A DNA stretch of 64,000 bases from Chelonoidis abingdonii (Eukaryota > Chordata > Testudines > Testudinidae), in NCBI RefSeq assembly GCF_003597395.2, contig NC_133770.1, positions 298,379,430 to 298,443,429 of the forward strand, read 5' to 3'. Positions 43,291 through 55,151 of the stretch are shown here, piece after piece (the first letter of the stretch is position 1; every line of letters begins with the position of its first letter). The position numbers were made by a program, and so were the translations under genes. Below the pieces are notes generated by a model. The model did not search any database and was not told where the DNA came from. It worked only from the letters and a program-made list of their open reading frames with translations.

Positions 43291-46190
43291 TAGGGAGGAG
43301 CAGCAGAAGAGCAATCAACTTCAGTTCTTCATAGGCCTTCAAAATAGGGTATAAATTGGGCTTTAAGGGTCAGCCCTCTACACAGGTGAATTTCATCCTG
43401 AGGTTCTAGAAGGATGGAGGCTCTGACCTGCTCTCTACAAGTTAGACCCATGCTCTCCTGATATCAAGCCTGGAGATGTCAGGTCTCTGGCTCAGTAGGT
43501 GGTTAGCTTCTCATTAAGAGAAGGCAGGATGTCAGCATCTCTCTTTTAAGTGATCAATGGGCACTCCCTCAAGAAACCACCCCTTGATGTTGGTGATCTT
43601 GCTCACTCTGGCAGTGGTTCTGACGTGCCCTTTTTGGAATGAAGATAGTGAGAAGTGGTGTCTGGACAAGGATGTCTGTTTCTAAAGCCCTTGGAATCCC
43701 TAAATCTTTTCAGTCTGGTTTCTGATCAGGGTGTGGTAGGCAGCCTGGTCTCATTGGTTGTTGGCTTTCTCCTTGGGATGCTCAAAAGCTGATTTCCTGG
43801 GATTGATTGATCTATCCATGATATTCCTACCATGTTAGTATCTGGGTCCCTCAGTAGCCTCTGCCTTCAGCGACCATGGGATTTTGTTGACCCTGACAAG
43901 GAAAGGTGAGTTGCTTCTGGGGAGATCTCAAAGGGTGAGACTGGGCAATGGCTCAGCGGCTGCTGGCTTCTGTTCTGCACCCCTCCCCTCTGTTCAGCTG
44001 GCAGGGGAAGCAGGAAGCACTTCGGGACTGCGTTGCCATCCGCATGCTAATGCCATTATGCTTCCTTTCTGTGGCACTGGGTCAAGAGACCCTTCCCTCT
44101 CTCCCCTCCTTTCTTCCTCCTTCCTTCCTCCCCACTGCGCTGCACAAACCTGATTGGCTAGGGAATGGGGGGCGGTGCTAACCAAAAATGAGGGCACAGA
44201 ATTAACCAGGGACTGCCTGGGAAGGTTGAGCCAAGGAACAGATGGGGAGCGGGTTAGGGTAGAAGCCCAGGGAAGATCTGGAGAGAGGACGAAGAGCTGA
44301 GAGGCAGCAGCACTGAGCTGAGATGGGGCACAGAGACCCCAGGGCAGCAGAGTCTGAACTAGGAGCTACTCAGAGGGAAGTCACCTGATGCACTAGGGCT
44401 AATGGGACAGCTAAGCCCACACTGCAGCTGAGAAGGTGGATAAAGGAGAGATGTCAGGCAGAGCCATGGGAGTGTCAGGGCAGTAGAAAATGATGTCATC
44501 TTCCAATCACAGGAGAATCCTGAATTATTAATCTCAAAAGAAATCCATTCTTGTAACCCAATCCTGGGCAGCTCCGATTTCGTCTCCCTTCACATCCCGG
44601 CACCAGGCTAGGCCGAGCGGGGCTCTGCTTCTGGAAGCTCAAGCTTAGTGTATGCAGAGCCAGGCAGCAGCAGACCCCGTTGGAGAACCAGAGGGAGGCG
44701 GTTTCAGCCATATGTGTCCATAACATCAGATCACAGACCGGCACTCACCCTGGTCACGATGGCCAAGTTCACAAGGCTGGTCGAATGAAGGGCAGAGAAG
44801 GAGGACATGGGTCAAGGAAGGATGATGGCATCAGTTTCCATCCATTCACTCTGGAGACCCAACCCAGTGCAAGAGCTTGCTTGGTGAATCCCTTTTTGGC
44901 TCAGTTCAGAAGGGTGGTTGCCACCTTATCACCAGTCTGGGCTGTAAGACAGATTCGCTGCATCATGTCCTCATGTTATTGTGATGCAACAGCAAGAGGT
45001 GATCTGGCCCTGTTGTCTCACAGCTCTTGGGTGGCCGATGGGAAATGTGCCTCTTAGGTGTCGATCCAAGACAACAGCCAGCAGGACGGAGAGATCGAAC
45101 TGGCCTTTGGTGGGTGGCTCAGCATAAAGGGCTGAAGCATATTGGCATAGCCTTCAGTGAGGAAGCTTGCACTAATGCTGCCAGCACAGTACTTGCTCTC
45201 CAGATACAGGGTTTCATTCTCTAGAGGTGTCGGACTGTCCCTGTTCACTTCCTAGAGTCTCACTTTCATAGAATCATAACTTCCATATCATTGTGTCTTG
45301 ACCTCTTAACTAGGAACTCATCAGCTGGACATCTGGTGCATCCTACTTCTGGGGACTTCTGGAAGAGCTCTACAGTTCCCTCCCCCTCCTCCCTCATCAC
45401 AAACTAGGGACCTAAAATACCGCTAGAGCCTAGGGACAAAATTCTGCCCTTGCATTAAACAAGGCAGGGATCTTTCTGAATGAGCCTAAAAGGAAAAGGA
45501 TGAGACTTCCCAGGCCAAAACCAGAGCCCTTGCTAAAAGCTCCAAAGAGCTGGTGGCTGCGAAACCACGGGGGCTTAGACAACATTTTTTATTGGGGAGG
45601 GTGAATGGTTTAATAAAAATAACATGATTTTTGAATGACATCTTTACGCTATCTAATTTTTGCAGCACAGCCCATCCCTTGACAGCTGACCTCTGCTGGG
45701 CCCAGCTGCGTGAAGGCCCTTTCTTTCCCCAGCATGTCAGCTGGGGCAGGGCCGAAGGTCTCTCCTGCAGCAGGCTCAGGCTCCTTTCTTCCCGGGCAGG
45801 GAGATGGCTGAGCAAGCAGGGTTGGCCCATCTTGCGAAGGGGAATTCTGTGTGCTCAGGTGAGGCTCTCCTGTCTGTACTTCCCCCCTCCTTCTTCAGCC
45901 AGGTTGGCTGTTTCCTGCCTGCTCTTTGAAGGCCACTGAGCCTCTTTCTCTCCGTGCACAAGGACTTCATATTTCCTCTCTCTCTAGGGAGACCTGGGAT
46001 AGGTCCAGCCAGCTGCCACTCCTCAGACGCTGACTCCCAGAGCCTCCTGATTGGCTCTTTCCTTCCTTCCTGCCCCCAGCCCCTGGCGTGAGTTCCATGT
46101 GCTCTTTTCACAGAGAGAGCGGGAAGGCCAGATACCATGAAGCCCATGATTCGTTGGCTGTCCTTTTGCAGCCTTTGACCCCAGTTCCAT
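43291..46190. other. No recognised gene
   Basis: About 2.9 kb with no recognised exon. A short echo of the foldback core (ACAGGTGAATTTCATCCTG) is at 43384-43402. The purine-rich stretch 44220-44490 resembles LTR-style sequence, but no ends are visible. Confidence 0.45.
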
Positions 46191-46196
46191 CGTGTT

Positions 46197-46219
46197 GGGG
46201 GGGTGGGGGGAGGGAGGGG
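46197..46219 (+). other. G-quadruplex-type motif
   Basis: Four runs of three or more G (7, 6, 3 and 4 residues) are separated by single bases, fitting the G3+N1-7 pattern. No function is implied by this alone. Confidence 0.6.
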
Positions 46220-47059
46220 AAGGACCTTCAGCCACCATCTGATTTATAAGGCCCTGTGAAAATCATGGAGTTTTTTAAATTCATGGCAGAATCTGGGATA
46301 AAATATCAAATTTCTTGGACTCTGCATGGCTGCCAAGTCCCCCTTAATGCATCTGCCTCCCCACTGCAGCTGCTCATGTTCCCAAGCAGTGGGCTGACCG
46401 ATTTGTAAGCTTTTCCTCATCAGTGTATCTGGGTGAGAGAAGAATCCTGGGTGTTGCACAAGCAAAACTTAGAAGTTATTGTTTTCCAGTGTAATCAACA
46501 GATCAGGTTCAGCAGTTCCCTTTCCTCGTTCTGCCTCCTTGTAAACCGTTACACAAATAACGCGGTGACTACATAAGAATAAGAGGCCATCTAAAGGTTT
46601 CCATTTGCCGAAGTTTCATGTGTGTGTGTGTCTGTGTGTGTTTTAATTCTGCAATCCTACCCCATCCTTACTGAGTGAGTCATGACTGAGCAAAGGACAA
46701 AAAGAAAGTGTATGTTTACAAGGGGCTAAAATGAAATCCCTTAAAACATGGCTGGTTAAAAAGGAGCAGACTACATGTCCAACAAAAGGTACTGCTGGCA
46801 GTAGGACCGAGCTGTCTCCACCATTGCCTACTGTTGGAACCAAATGCCAGTTGCCTGATCCTGTTCACATTTCTGAGACACCCGTCATCAGTCACGACTT
46901 AACTCTTTCTCTGGCATAACTTTAGAAAACAAGGCTCATCCTAGTTTGATTTCCAATGGCTCCATCATTCCAAGCTAGTAACCGCATCCATCGTTACTAT
47001 GGTGGCACAGATTTTGAGAGCAAATGACTTTCGACTAAGTACCAGGTGAAATTTTCACA
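46220..47059. other. No recognised feature
   Basis: Unique-looking DNA with a short TG tract at about 46619-46640. Confidence 0.5.
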
Positions 47060-47556
47060 CAGTCACAATTCTCTGATTGGAAAAAGACTTATGGTAGATT
47101 TGAGAAGCACCCACGCTTCTTGTGTCTCCACACAGCAGTTGATATTCTTCCAAGACCACAAAGAATGCCAGTGACATGGTAATTCAGCACTCTCAGACGA
47201 TAACTGGGTGATCCTAATGAAAATGTTTTGTGCACATTATCTTACTGGACAAGGACGTGCACTGTCAAGCCATTACACTAAACAAACTGGGAAGACACCC
47301 AAGTAGAGAGGCTGACTGCCACTTTATTCAGCTGCTTTGTTTGCAGGCAGAATATGACTGGGTTATTTCACCATGGCTGAGAAAGAGTGAAGGCAATTTC
47401 AGAAGTCCAGTTATTCAGAATGAGATCCTGGAAATCATGGCTCTTAAAATCATGAAGAATATTTTAAAGAAAATTTCTGGAAAGTGGTTTATAGTTATGG
47501 TAGACAAAAGAGACTTCTCCAACAAAGAGTAAGTGGTAGAACGCCTGTGGTACGTG

Positions 47557-48165
47557 TCAGAGGGGTAGCCGTGTTAGTCTGGATCTGTAAAAGCAGCAAA
47601 GAATCCTGTGGCACCTTATAGACTAACAGACGTTTTGGAGCATGAGCTTTCGTGGGTGAATACCCACTTTGTCGCGTCCAGTTCCAGTTTGCTGATCTTG
47701 GTAATAGATAAAACCTGTCGGGGCTCTAAGGTAGTTGATTTTTCCAGTGTGTAGTTGTAGGAATGTCCTGAAACTAATGTGCAGTTTCTTTTGTATCCTC
47801 AGTGGGCCTGAGGAAAGGCCTGTAGAATTGGTATGGAGTGTTTGTCTGGCGGCCCACCTTTTGCTAGTCAGACCGGTTCGTGATGACAACAGCACGTCCT
47901 TACCAGCTCTTTGATAAAGTCAGGTGGTTGTCTGAGGCCTGAGGCTGTGGATGGCATTGCGTTCTGCACGACTTAGGTTATGAGGCAAACGATGTTGTTT
48001 TTCCACAATTTCTGCCTGTGCACGTCGGCAGAAGCATTCTATGTATAGGTCCAGGCTGTCATTTCTACCCTCAGTACGTGGTACGTGGGTGATGATATAA
48101 ATGGGTGAGAAGACTGCATTGAATTGTACAATACAGTCTGTGCATCCATGGAGGTAATCACAGCA
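47557..48165 (-). mobile_element. Penelope-like element, 5'-truncated, inside hAT pseudogene
   Basis: The left end (GGGGTAGCCGTGTTAGTCTG, GAATCCTGTGGCACCTTATA, GACTAACAGACGTTTTGGAG) is the Penelope-type 3' block in reverse. The minus-strand frame farther right encodes RTEGRNDSLDLYIECFCRRA and LSRAERNAIHSLR, typical of the region before the Penelope reverse transcriptase; frames then decay around RFYLLP-like text. It separates two collinear halves of the hAT transposase pseudogene. Boundaries are approximate, with no clear target duplication. Confidence 0.75.
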
Positions 48166-48774
48166 GGTAGTCACAGTAGTAATTAAAGATATATTATTGC
48201 ATCTGAATCTGAGGGTCAACAACACTCGTGGACAGTCCTATTATGGTACCATTAATATGGCAGGCTTAGTATCAGGTGTAGCAACCAGATTGCAACCGGA
48301 GGAACAACAAGCTGCATATCGTCGTCATTGCGAAGGGCATGCTTTGACTTTGGCATGTCAGGGCATTATTAAAAATCATACCATCCTAAGAGATCCTCCT
48401 GAATCTGTTTACAAAATCCCAAAATTCGTTTAAAAATCACACACACGACATTCTACATCAAGGAAATAAAATATGAAGTGTTAAAGACATCTACCAGGCA
48501 TCCACATCCTCTGTCCAGCAACGCAGAGCCTCCGTGCAGAAGCACTGTCTTAAATTTCTGAGTGCTACCTTGCACTATGGGCAACTTGAGTGGCTGCAGA
48601 GAGTGCAAGAGCTCAAACGGAAAATTGGATCTTCCCCTTCGGTACTGAACTAGGTGGAAAAGTTCTAAACATGGTAGACAATTTGTCTAAAACCCTGCAA
48701 GGGACAGACATTTCAGTAACAAAAGGCCAGTCTCAGAAAAATGAGACATTTTTCTCTTCAGGCCAGCCAATCTA

Positions 48775-48894
48775 GGGTGACCAGATAGCACGGGTGAAAA
48801 ATAGGGATGTGGGTGGGGGGTAATTGGCACCTATATAAGACAAAGCCCCAAATGTCGGGACTTGTCCCTATAAAATTGGGACATCTGGTCACTC
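48775..48894 (-). mobile_element. Tc1/mariner-like MITE, copy 2
   Basis: GGGTGACCAGATAGC on the left and ACATCTGGTCACTC on the right are inverted ends flanked by TA (48773-48774 and 48895-48896). The interior is the reverse complement of copy 1 at 11870-11990, including the CCTATATAAGA stretch. It lies just past the stop that ends the preceding transposase segment. Confidence 0.88.
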
Positions 48895-49020
48895 TAAGCC
48901 AGTTAGGTGAAAGCTACAATTTATTCTGAGAGCAAATCCACCAGAAAAGTTTTATCCTGGAGATAGTCAGAATGCTGAGCTTCCAAGGAAGAGACGTTCC
49001 CAAGAAAATGTGATCAGGGA

Positions 49021-49790
49021 TGGGTGAACCTAGCTACTCAAATTCAGCAAAGAAATGTATACATACATACAAAACTGTTCAAAATCATTGAAACGCGCAT
49101 AACTCCAAATGTAATAAACACCAGTTCAAGATGTGCTTAGGTGTAGGGTATCAATTTCAACGATGATTAACTGACTATTCAACTTCATCTGTTGCAAACC
49201 AACTGTCACCTTACTGATCATGGAAATCAATTCAGAAATATCTCAGTTCGTTCAGTCAAACTGAACGTTAGCTGTTTTCCAAAGTGGTGAGGTTGATCAA
49301 AATGATTCTGGTGGGACCAGCCACCTGTGCTGTAAGTAAGCAAAGTTTAGGTGCTCTGAGTCATATTAACACATGGCTTTGATCCACGAGGTTCTACTGG
49401 GTTATGTGTTTCCACATACACAAGGACAAAACTGATGACTAATGTATGTTCCAGAATTCATTGGAAGAATCCCTGGGCAAAGATCATGGTGTGGAACTTT
49501 TTCAGACTTGTAACTCATTCTTTTAATTTGTTTTAGGAAGTAATTCTTTAGTGAGTAATTTTGTACCATGGCTAAATTTGTCCACTTAGAAATAGTGTGA
49601 GATAAACAGGCCTCTGTCTCAAATGCAGTGTTTCCTTTACTGATTAATGTAATTCCAAATTATTTGAGAGGCAGGGTTCTAAAGTCCCTGAACTTATAAG
49701 GATAAGTGAGAAGTAAGATCACCATACGGCTAACGCCGTGCCCTGTGACTCAATATATTGAGAGTTCAATTTGGACCTTAAGAAAATAAC
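49021..49790. other. No recognised feature
   Basis: AT-leaning unique-looking DNA. It may include the decayed end of the hAT element, but no terminus could be seen. Confidence 0.4.
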
Positions 49791-49792
49791 AT

Positions 49793-51055
49793 GAGAACAT
49801 AAGAACAGCCATACTGGGTGTCATAAACAGATAGCTAAGGGTTAATGTTTCTTTCACCTGTAAAGGGTTAACAAAGGGAACCAAACACCTGACCAGAGGA
49901 CCAATCAGGAAACCGGATTTTTAAAAGCTCAGTAAAGGGAATGTTTTGGCGGCTTGTCTGTCTCTCGCTGAAGGGATCTTTCTATTCTCAACTTCTAATC
50001 TTCTGTCCCAGTTTGGTAAGTACAGGTATAAGACAATAGCTTATTGTTTTGTTGTTTTATTACATGTTGTAGTTGGAAGTTTAAATGTAATCTTCTTGAA
50101 GTAAGGCTGTTATCATATTTCTATTTAAGCAATTGACCCTGATATTGTTTCTTGATACAGAGAGCATTTTATTGCTTTCTTCTTTTATATATAAAGCTTC
50201 TTTTAAACCTGTTTGAGTTTCTCTGGTAATAAGGACGAAGGAAGGAAATTCTCTTTGTTTAGATTTAAGAGGGAATCTGTGCAGCCTCATGGGAAGAAGA
50301 GGGGGCGGGAAGGTAATTACCTCTCTGTTTTGTATCAAAGGAGTTTAAGTACACATAACTCCGGATAAACCACGGGGGAAGCTGGGAGGAAGTAAAGGAA
50401 CAAAGGGGAGGGGGGTATTTTTTTGTGGTAAGATTCAGGGCTTCTGATCTGTGGGTCCCCAGAGAGGTTGGGAGACCAGAGGAGCCAAGCCCTGGAATCC
50501 TTGCTGGTTGGCAGCGGATACAGATCAGCGGTAATTAAGTTTAGAGGTTCAATGCTAGCTTCTCAGTTTTATGACGCTAAGGTTCAAATTAGTAAGTAAG
50601 CTAAACGACACTGGCGTCAGACCAAAGTCCATCTAGCCCAGTACTGTCTACCGACCAGTGGCCAATCCCCCAGGTGCCCAAGGAATGACCTAACAAGTAA
50701 TGACAAGAATCTTCTCGCCATCCATCTCCACCTCTGACCAACAGAGGCTAGGGACACATTCCTTACTCCCTGGCTATGCCATTAATGGGACTTAGACCTC
50801 ATAATTTACCAAGTTCCTTTAACCACTGTTAATGCCCAGTCTCTCAACAACCTCCCCAGCAAGGATCCACAGTTAACTGTGTGCTGCCGAAAGAAAAACT
50901 CCTTTCTTTGTTTTTACAAACCTGCGCCCATAATTTCATTGGTGGCCCCAACTCTGTATTAGGAGAATAAGTAAATTAGCTTTCCTTACTCTTATCGTTC
51001 TCCACATCAACTCATGATTATTATACTCTACAATACCCTTCTTTAATCTCCACTC
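49793..51055 (-). mobile_element. CR1 LINE 3' end, split by a solo LTR
   Basis: The 3' terminus (GAGAACATAAGAACAGCCAT) is at 49795. CR1 text breaks at 49818 and resumes at about 50616 (GTCAGACCAAAGTCCATCTA), then runs through CCAACAGAGGCTAGGGACAC and CTCTCAACAACCTCCCCAGC to about 51055. 5'-truncated, no intact frame. Confidence 0.9.
49819..50610 (+). mobile_element. Solo LTR (792 bp) inside CR1
   Basis: It begins TGTCATAAACAG and ends CTAAACGACA (TG...CA). CTGGG precedes it (49814-49818) and CTGGC follows (50611-50615), four of five matching. TTTATATATAAA at 50184-50195 could be a TATA-type element. The strand is inferred from similarity to known reptile LTR starts. No internal region remains. 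Confidence 0.88.
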
Positions 51056-53924
51056 TTGGTGGCCTTGGATAAGTCACTGAACCTCATCTCCAGCTGTAAG
51101 CGGAACGTCACAATTATGCAAGGCAAATGCCAAATACTGTAATCCCTTGCTGATCAAACATGACCTGATCGATCTCTCAGCAAGCGCTTAAGAACAGTCT
51201 GTTGAGCTCCTATCTGTCATGTATGATCGTCTCATGTCTTCCAGAACCGATTTTTGGCAACAGTTGATCATTGACATGTAGCAAGTGTCCTGGTAATGCA
51301 TTTGGATTTGTTGCATCTTCCATCCTAATACACGCCACTGAAACCAAAAAAAAGACTGTGTGCTAGCAGTACTTACCCTTTCCAAACCAGGTCTATCTTG
51401 TCTATTAATACAATTCTTCCTGGCAGGACGTCTCTTACTAAGCGTACATACAAGCCCCCGTGAAGTGGCTCTCATCTTAGCTGGCGTGACTTTCTAGGCA
51501 TGATTGCAACAAGTAATAATGGGCATACATTATTCAAAACATGTGACCTGTCTCTGTGCAGCATCCTTAAGGAAAACATTCAGCGGCATCAGGCTGCCTT
51601 CTAGCCAGGTTGACTGCCTCATAAACCACGTGCACTTCCCCAGTTGTTTTCAGATGCTGATACGATTTTTTGATAGAATGTAGCGTGGGCGTGTTTCCCT
51701 GGGTGAAGCATTTTGAACTGGAGGTACATGCTGTTCCATAGTCCGTAATATTTGGAATCCCAGGTTTACATCCTGGTCAGTGTTCATTCACACATACACA
51801 CAACTAAGCAGTTCTCAATCTGAACAGCACTACCCACACTCAGGGAATGATACAGCCAGGGATCTATTGTCCCTCACCCCATGGAGATGATGGCATCCAT
51901 GGGCTCTCCCCATCTGGCGATAATTTTCTCACCTGGTGCACCTGATTGCCCTCTTATCTCTTACCGCCCCATCAGCATTTTTGCAAACCCCTGAGTCTGC
52001 AAGCACCTCATGAGGAATGACGCAGGAGATAACTACTGTACGCGAATACTGAGCCTGATTTGTGTGAGAGTGAGATCGCACATGGAGTGATTACCAAAGA
52101 GATATATCTAGTAGTCTGGCATATAACACCGATAGCCCACCTTCTGCTAAAGTCCAGGGTCGCATCTCAGATCTATATATGGCATAGCCCATTGACTTGC
52201 ATAGATGACCCTGATTTATACCCGTATTACTGCAGTCGAGCTCGAAGAAAACAAAATAGCTGGGTTGCTGGCAGCCCAACAGGGATCTCTGGAGCTTGGG
52301 CATGTGCTGGTTGGGCTTGGATGTTGCTTGAGTTGCAGAATCTGTCTGTATACGTGAGGCAGGCCTCGAGACTTCGCCACGTTCCTCACTTTGGCTGGGC
52401 AATGTGCTGGCTTTCGTGTAGAGGTCCCAGGTTTTGCTTTGGCCCCCAAGTTCAATCCCAGCTGATGACTGAGGAGCGTATGTGGCCACAGGTCCGTGAG
52501 GATACAGCCCTGGGACTTCACTGAGATCCTTGAAGGAGCTTGTTTAATATGGGGAGTGTCTCCCTCTAGTGGCTGCCCCAGGGAGTGTTAACACTGGCTA
52601 CTTACAATTAGCAGGGTTACTCCTTTAGCTCCAGGAGCGCGAGTAGTAAGGGCTCATGCTTTTGCAGCTGACCTGTAAATAAGCCTGTAAACCCAGGCAT
52701 AAGACAGCTGCTTAGCTCCAAACTCTTGTTGAATTTCTGTCTCGCTGGGTGTACACCTGCCCTGCCACACTCAGCAGCCAAATGGAACCTGTAAAAACAT
52801 GAGTCTATATTCTGTCCAGCAGAGGGCAGTGGCCTGCACATGCGTGTACACATAGACACATGTACACATGACAGAAACATACACCAGCTACAGAGCTGAC
52901 CCTTTGTGTAATTCAGTACAGCTTCTGTGGTGCTACATTCACTGACCCCAGTAAGAATCTGGCCCAGCATACATCCCTTACCATCAGAAGGATGCATCTC
53001 TAACCAGTCCAAGGCGTTTATAACTAGGATTTAGGCAGGTTCTACCCCCTAGAGATGACTTTCAAACCTCATCCCTGGGGAGTTAGTGCCAACACAGTTC
53101 TTCGCACCTTTGCTAAACTGAGCCCAGTTTGGCTACTCACACATCCCAAGAATATCGGCCCAGTCTATAAACAGAACACAGACCCTGCAGATAGATGTGT
53201 TTTTCTGTGCCCATTATTTATAATCCGTAGCTGTTACCGATACCACCTAAGGTAGCTCGCCATCAGTATCCTTAGCAGCATGGCTGGAGCTGTGAAGGTT
53301 AGATTTAAAGTTCTTGGAACTCCAGTCTAACCTGCAGATTTTCCAAGTAGCATTTGCTCAGTAAAACATTTCCAAGAGTGGGATTTACTGTTATAATTAA
53401 TAGGTTATGATTAGGTCAATAACTTTCATCAACCTAGCAGGGAGAGAACCTATTAATGAAACTGTAAAACAATGTAAACTCTATGAAGAAGAGAGGTGGG
53501 AGAATTTACAACTTCCCAGAAGCCCTAGTAACTAAAGGGAGGATTTACAGGAAGTAAAATGAACCGGGTGCCCATAAAATAAAAGCGAAATTATACCCAT
53601 ATCTAAACAAGACAAATTAAAAAGGTTTAAGTGGATTTCTCAGCCCAAATAAAACAGAAAGTCTCAAGTGACCAGCGACATTTGGTGTTGCAGTTTATGG
53701 AGTGCAAGAGGGGAAGATGCCTATAAATGCTGAGTGCATATCTAACAGTTCAGTAACTAATCAATGTGTGCAAGCCTGAGGATCGCTCCTACAGTAATGT
53801 ACCAGTAGGCGCAGTCCAGGCCTGAAAGAAACTGAACAGTGACAATCCAGTGTGTTCAGCCCCGCACCTGGGAACACGCAACAATAATAACCTGCTGCGT
53901 GTAGTCCCACAGTGTGCATGCAGC
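51056..53924. other. No recognised gene
   Basis: About 2.9 kb. A MIR scrap is likely at 51058-51095 (TTGGATAAGTCACTGAACCT). Frames up to 154 residues (52060-52524 plus, 52489-52091 minus) overlap each other on both strands and have no motif. 53330-53480 is AT-rich and could be conserved non-coding DNA. Confidence 0.45.
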
Positions 53925-54110
53925 AGTGTGCGCTACCGTGAGCACATCAGACCCATCCTCTGCTCTCTACACTGGCTTCCTGTCAAATATTAACTCATAT
54001 TCGAGGTCTTGGTCCTTATCTTCAAGATGCTCCATGGCCTGGGCCCTGGATGTCTGAAAGCATCTAAAGCTCTGGGATGCAGATCGTGGCCAACAGGTTT
54101 TCTCAAGTAC
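53925..54110 (+). mobile_element. L2-type LINE 3' fragment
   Basis: The translation HIRPILCSLYWLPVKY, a stop, then FEVLVLIFKMLHGLGPG matches the C-terminal pattern (I-x-P-I-L-x-S-L-x-W-L-P-V-K-Y) of L2-group reverse transcriptases. Confidence 0.75.
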
Positions 54111-54139
54111 AATGGAACTATTCTACAAACGGTGAAAGA

Positions 54140-54415
54140 GCCGCTCTCTCTTGCCACAGAGGCCAGGACAAGAGGCAATGGGTTCAAACTACAGCAGAGC
54201 AAATTAGGACAAAATCTCAGGGAAAACTCCCTAAAGGTAAGGACAGTAGGACAATGGAACAGACACCTAGGGAGGTCGTGGAAGCTCCTTAACCAGAAGT
54301 TTTTAAAAGGAGGCTGGAGAGCCATCTGTCTGGGATGGTTTAAATACAACAAACCCTGCATCTTGGCAGGGGGTTAGACTAGATGACCCCTGTGGTTCTA
54401 TGCTCCTATAAAGTT
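54140..54415 (+). mobile_element. CR1-like LINE 3' end
   Basis: CAAGAGGCAATGGGTTCAAA, CAGGGAAAACTCCCTAAAGG and GGTTAGACTAGATGACCCCT with GGTTCTATGCTCCTAT at the terminus form a CR1 3' end on the plus strand. An open frame (54009-54377) crosses from the L2-like piece into it by chance. Confidence 0.8.
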
Positions 54416-54745
54416 CATCTGTGCAGGAGACAGAGCTGTTCTGGGGCTGGCCCAGGAAAGTGGAACGAACTCCTGTAGAAATGAAGAGCCATCCCAAACC
54501 TTGCTACCTTCTGCTCCAAGCGCAAGGTGCTCTTCTTCGACCTGCCTTCTCGAACAGAAACACAGAGCAGCCTGGACAGATAATTTATTTAAAAACCAAC
54601 TGAAACAAAACCCTCCACTACTCATGCAATTTCCACCCAGGAAGGGTGTGTGAGCGAGAATGAACCATGCATGACAAATCTTGGTCATGTTACTTACTGC
54701 ACCGCCAGAGGCTCTTGGGTACCAGAGTGATGAAGGGCGGTATAT
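54416..54745. other. No recognised feature
   Basis: Mixed-composition DNA without repeat hallmarks. Confidence 0.5.
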
Positions 54746-55020
54746 CATAAAATCATAGACTATCAGGGTTGGAAAAGACCTCAGGAGGTCATCTAGTCCA
54801 ACCCCCTGCTCAAAGGAGGACGAACGCCAAACTAAATCATCCCAGCCAGGGCTTTGTCAAGCCTGACCTTAGAAACCTCTAAGGAAGGAGATTCCGCTAC
54901 CTCCCTAGGGAACTCATTCCAGTGCTTCACCACCCTCCTAGTGAAATAATGTTTTCTATTATCCAACCTAAACCTCCCACACTGCAACTTGAGACTCCTG
55001 CAGGACACCGCTAGAAGCAA
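54746..55020 (-). mobile_element. CR1 LINE 3' end
   Basis: AAATCATAGACTATCAGGGT and CAGGAGGTCATCTAGTCCAA are the 3' terminus in reverse. A minus-strand frame carries [20 protein letters not shown], the CR1 C-terminal signature. 5'-truncated at about 55020. Confidence 0.92.
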
Positions 55021-55151
55021 ACCTGCTTGATGATGAGATGGGGATCTGGTACCTAAATCAATGGCATCGGGGTACCTAATCCCATTTATAAATCTCTGCC
55101 TGATTCTTTAGAAGGTGCTCAGATACAATGGTTCTGAGGGCCTTATAAGTA

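Larger units (their letters stand above)
47060..49020 (+). pseudogene. hAT transposase (DUF4371/ZMYM1-like) pseudogene
   Basis: Translations match, in order, a hAT-derived transposase of the DUF4371/ZMYM1 type, a protein that would excise and insert a DNA transposon. Near 47085, FSDWKKTYGRFEKHPR fits the N-terminal zinc-finger region. At 47290-47530, READCHFIQLLCLQAEYDWV and IQNEILEIMALKIMKNILKK are followed by NKE, a stop, and VVERLWYV. After the Penelope-like insert the frame resumes near 48170 with VIKDILLHLNLRVNN, NMAGLVSGVATRLQ and HCEGHALTLACQ. Further on, LRAEAL, TENWIFPFGTELGGK and VDNLSKTLQGTDIS follow in the same frame, broken by several stops. A tail with LPRKRR occurs near 48990, beyond the Tc1/mariner-like MITE. 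About 25 residues seem to be missing at the Penelope junction. The C-terminal dimerisation domain was not found. Assignment is from motif order, without a database search. Confidence 0.75.

Noticed and set aside
52060..52524. 154-residue plus-strand frame
   Set aside because: Open frames on the opposite strand cover the same bases and no domain is recognisable, so chance is more likely.
54009..54377. 122-residue plus-strand frame
   Set aside because: It joins an L2-like piece and a CR1 3' end. The fusion is a chance result of adjacent insertions.
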